The translations under genes and the position numbers were made by a program. The notes under the pieces were generated by a model. It searched no databases. It saw only the letters and a program-made list of their open reading frames with translations, and had not been told where the DNA came from. A stretch of DNA of 64,000 bases, taken from NCBI GenBank assembly GCA_036785705.1, contig JAWUZG010000032.1:13534001-13598000 (forward strand). Direction: 5' to 3'. Source of the stretch: Acanthornis magna. Its lineage: Eukaryota; Chordata; Aves; Passeriformes; Acanthizidae. Below are positions 59,785 through 64,000 of this stretch, piece by piece. Every line of letters begins with the position of its first letter. The first letter of the stretch is position 1.

Positions 59785-62700
59785 AATGTGCATGGTTTTC
59801 TACCTTAATATTTAACAGCTATGCATTTCCACTTTTATAAATTCATCATATACATGTCTACAAATTCTACATTCAGATTTAGATTTAACCACTATTATAA
59901 GATAAATTGCCAGCAATCAGATAAGCAGTCTACTTCCACCCTGTATGTGTGCAGCTCAGATGTCTCGTACATACTTACTTATTTTTTCCTTATCATAGTA
60001 TGAAAACAACCAGAAGAAATGGTTTCTGAAAAACCAGAAACAACCAGATGATCTTTCAGGAGCTGAGACTTGGGTGAAAATTGGCCAGTAATAATAAACA
60101 TGCTTTTCACCTGTGATGATGATACATTTCCTCAGGACTGGAGCACAGCAACATGATGGTACTAGAAGAAATTTTTCTAGAAGATCATGTTTTAAACTAT
60201 ATATGGATTAACTGCAGGTTTAAGTTACAGTTGCTGTCATTGGAGAACTTAGGATGAAAATAGTGCAGGTTTAAAATCAGAAAGAAGCAAAGGGTATGTT
60301 ACACCTAAATGGACCAATTTTCACCAAATAAAAGAAATGTCTAACTACTCACTTCACTGGATTTACATTTTATTTGCACTTCAGAGGCTTTAAACTCCCT
60401 AACTAAAAGCAACTAAAAAAACCTAAAAGCAATGCATCTGGGAAGCTTTTTGTATAGAAGGTTAGAGAAATGAAGAGGCTTTAATGTTTTGTGGCAGTCA
60501 TGTTAAGGAAAATACTGTCATTAGCTCTACAGACAGATTATACATTTCAGGGCTGTTTTGTTTTGTATTTTGAAGTATCAGAGTCCAGGACTTCCTCTGA
60601 GAAAAGTTCCAAAAATGCAGATTAAATGCCTCATATGAAACAGTACAAAAGAGAAAAAATTGTATCGGTGGAGAAGATTATGAGTATGTCCTCAGGTAAA
60701 ATGCCTTGTGATTTTATATTTCCCATGGAATTCCTTTCACTGTTCCAGGATAATATTGCTTCATTTACATTACAGTCTGTGCTGTATGTGGAAAGTATGA
60801 AATAGGAGTTCTTTCCAACTACACCACAAATTAGAAATTTTGCTGCTTGTGTTCCTTAGAGTATGATCCCTTTTTAAAAATTCAATTAGTGGTGACACAA
60901 AAATGACATTAAGTATATTAGCCTTTAATAAAGTTGATCTCTTAAGTAATCCCTCTTGTAGAAATGCATTTTCAACCATCTTAATCTTCTCTTTATTTAG
61001 AAAACCAGACATTTTGAACAGCCACTGCACATTCTTGAGCCTTGCTAAGCTAAATATATGGATAAGAGACTTAAATGCATGGCTGTTAAATAAAATAAAA
61101 CTCTTCAGGAATTATTTCAAAAGATGGCAAGTGTGTCTTGTTCAAGCATAGAAGTTTGGACTCTTCTCAGCATTAAAAGCAACAGGCAGCACTTAAGGCA
61201 AGGATTAACAAAGGTCAGTGGAGAATGACCCCTGGCTGTCACCAAGTTGTAGAAGACAGGAGGACAAGATTCAGATCCTGATCATGCCATTGAAATGTAG
61301 GTGTCTATGCACAGATCTTTATGCTCCCATCAGTCAGTGAAGCCCTACTCAGTCCAGGCAGGTGTTAGCCAGTCAGGCACTCACCGGGTGCCAGCTTCAG
61401 ACTGAGTTGAATCACTATCAAGCACTTACAAAAAATTACCTGATTCCTCCAGAATTTTCTTTTTTTTTGTAAGACATTAAGAGTCTGTTATGTCCAGGTC
61501 ACAAGCTGACATGGGAAAGCTCCATCTGTATTAGAAAATTGCATTTATCTTTGATTTCTCTCTGATACTGAGGTATGGGATGACCTTGTGTGTCCAGTAT
61601 TGAACAGTCTTACCCTCCCAAATACAATGGATATATCTAGACTGGTTTCAGGAGTGGTTTGTGGTGTCTGCTAGCTGACAAACTATGCCCAGGAATTACT
61701 TGTGAAGCTGCTGATTAGAATAAGCCAAAATCCTACCAGGACAACTGAGAAGTACAGACTCCAGAGCCAGTGATGGGGAACACTCCCTGGTGCTTTTTAA
61801 TTTCCTAGCATGAATAGGGCTACTAAGTGTGATCATTCAGAAAAGGACTTATTTCCAGTCTGAGACATTTTCCTGTCTGTTTTAGGAACCAATAACCACT
61901 CTGCAATAGGGTTACCACAGCTTTTATCCTTTACATACACTCAGTGGTCTTCTCTGGTCCATGTTCTTAGAGAGCAGAAAATAAGTCGGCCTTTGAATGT
62001 CATCAAATATTTAGTGGAAACAAAGTTTTTGTTTGCATCTCCAGATGACTGGGGACAGTTGAACTCACTGAGGCTGAAGGTTAATGTTTGTATGGCTGTT
62101 CATTAGTCACGGTCTGCAAAGTAAGTAAGGCATTTGGCCATGAATCTGTTACTGGACTCTGACCAAAGGCCTCCTAGGGTAACCCAGATGTTTTTTGTCC
62201 TCTGTGATCAAACCAAGCTATAGACAAGACTCACCACATCACCTCTTACTTGTCAGTGGCAGAGGGAAAGATTGTGGTAGCCAAGTTTGAGACGTTTGCT
62301 TTCCCTCCCACATTGTCTACCCCCAAAAATTTTTAAACTATAGAGATGGAAAGCCAACAAGGGATTGTGAATCAATTTGACCATAAACATATTCCAAAAC
62401 ATACAAATAATTTTAGAAAATGGGAATTCTTGTTTAAATAAAATATCATCTAAGGTACAATTTAAAATATTGCTTTCCTAGTTTAAAATAATCCTCATTG
62501 GGACAAAGCTGCAGTAACTGAAAACCTTCCTTGAGGTATATACTGAGATTATTTGTCAAACTGTTTTTCCTCAAGCTCATCACAATCCCACAAGAAGAGA
62601 ACTGCAGACACTTCATTCACATTACTGGATTCTTATCTTAATAGCATTAATGCAAGTTGCATTTGCTTTACCTGCATTCAGCTGTTCCCAAGCTTTGTTA

Positions 62701-64000
62701 CACCTCAAGCAACAAACACATTTATGCACCCTATAAATCTCTTAAATCCTTGAGACATGCATGCCGAGAGAATGAAATAGTTTTTAAATTGTGGAGTTTA
62801 TTTTCAAAAGGTTCTGTGAATGTTAAAACTGTCAATGTATTCAAAAAAGAAAGGATATAATCTTGACAGATATCCATTGATGGATAGTAAACATGATGGC
62901 CTAGATAAAGTTTTGGCTCATAAGGTCTTGAACCAGATTTAGTATCTGGATGTGAGAACATGGGCCAGTGAAAAGGTCATTCTGGTGTTCCCAGCAAAAA
63001 CTACTGGCCTCTGTTGAAGTCAGCCTTTAGACTGTTGATATATGATCATATTTACCTTATTCCCTAAGCAAAACACCATTGCCTTTATCCACAGACCCCC
63101 TTTCCTCACATTTCTAACAGTCCAGTAATCCCACTAGCACTATAACAAAATTCAATTAAATCAGTATTTATTTGTACATTGTAATATATCAGAATATATT
63201 TATTCATGGTATAGAGATAAGATGAAAATATTGTTTGGAAGAACTCCTAGTCACATTTGAGCTAGTTGCTTAACTTGAAAGACACGAAGTAGCAGTTTTT
63301 AAAAAAACAGTTTTGATGATAAAGTACAGCATGGTATGGGAATAACAGCAACTGCTTTTGGGAGAACTCTTCCAAGGTGTCTATGTGATCTATACATGAT
63401 GTCTCTGCTCAAGTCCTGAGGAAGAGCTGGTAATTTTTTATTTTTGTAGCCTTCTACCATGGCTAATCAAATATCCACTTTTTCAAAAATGCTTCTATAC
63501 TTACTTCTTGAAAATATCACTCAAGTCTTTGTTGTCTATTTCATATAATGTGATCAGCTGGAGACTTGAAGAGCTCTTCTGGCACCAGGCCTAACCCCAG
63601 GGTTATGTTATTCCACTGCCAATTATGAAAAGCCAAAACAAATAGGTAAACTGAACAGCTTTTGTCATTGATTTCATTATTGCAATCCCTACTCCAGTTG
63701 CTCTTGTAAAATAATGAAACATCACCAACTTACTGTAAAAGAATACGTCCTTTCAGCACCAACATGATTTTCATGGCAAGAGCCTATTCATTCTGAATTG
63801 TTTTTATAATCTTCTGCACATTTTTATCATTACACTCTTTTCCAGAAAGTTTTATGCTAAATCCTGCAAGCAGTAGTAATGAAAAAAGCTAGAAATGTTT
63901 TCAAACCCCAGATTTTTATAGTATGCTTGTGACTGACGCCACACTGTTCTTGTGGGGTAAATGTATGGATTTACCCACTGCTGCTTTTGTCATCAATGGG
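59785..64000. other. Non-coding AT-rich DNA
   Basis: No gene, RNA gene or classifiable repeat recognised. Short ORFs on both strands (60770-61030, 60903-61151, 62553-62753, 62731-62961) overlap each other and lack features. A T-run is at 61459-61468. Confidence 0.5.

Noticed and set aside
1..64000. CRISPR arrays, bacterial operons, tRNA genes
   Set aside because: No regularly spaced direct repeats, no operon-like gene packing, and no full cloverleaf with both A- and B-boxes seen; the sequence is eukaryotic.

Overview
This window looks like a gene-poor stretch of a bird nuclear genome. The base composition is AT-rich, no ORF reads as a complete host gene, and the recognisable repeats are the avian set: 5'-truncated or broken CR1 LINEs (one ending in the ATTCTGTG octamer repeat typical of CR1 3' ends) and isolated endogenous-retrovirus LTRs. 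A neoavian bird, perhaps a passerine, fits the LTR types as I remember them. I could not search any database, so family names rest on recognition alone.

Layout: an ERV-type LTR in reverse orientation lies at about 505-1175. A reverse-strand CR1 piece carrying the 5' half of ORF2 is at about 2780-3700. A forward CR1 3' piece (4790-5240) is followed by a reverse-strand CR1 reverse-transcriptase scrap (5345-5460). A 5S-rRNA-plus-tRNA-like chimeric SINE (7336-7520) is the most unusual element. A forward CR1 with an intact 3' terminus is at 11010-11950, just downstream of a perfect 20-bp-arm hairpin. A reverse CR1 3' end is at 24362-24540. A rearranged CR1 with an internal inversion is at 28300-28903. 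A 3' LTR fragment is at about 51690-52088. A nearly full-length solo LTR is at 58790-59784. Between these lie AT-rich single-copy DNA, simple repeats, a few unclassified GC-richer islands, and faint traces of very old amniote repeats.

No protein-coding gene, tRNA gene, functional rRNA gene or CRISPR array can be supported. A few short segments have a good acceptor and a good donor splice site around a short block. Two of these, both on the minus strand (45779-45837 and 35172-35298), are open in compatible reading frames. They could be exons of a gene with very long introns or of a lncRNA, but pairs like these also arise by chance in 64 kb, so they are listed with low confidence. The region is best read as intergenic or large-intron DNA whose possible functional content is regulatory. 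Candidates are a SOXE-dimer-like site at 3976-3989, a homeodomain/MEIS/E-box cluster near 22516-22546, and the 5S-derived SINE, a class from which other copies are known to have become enhancers.
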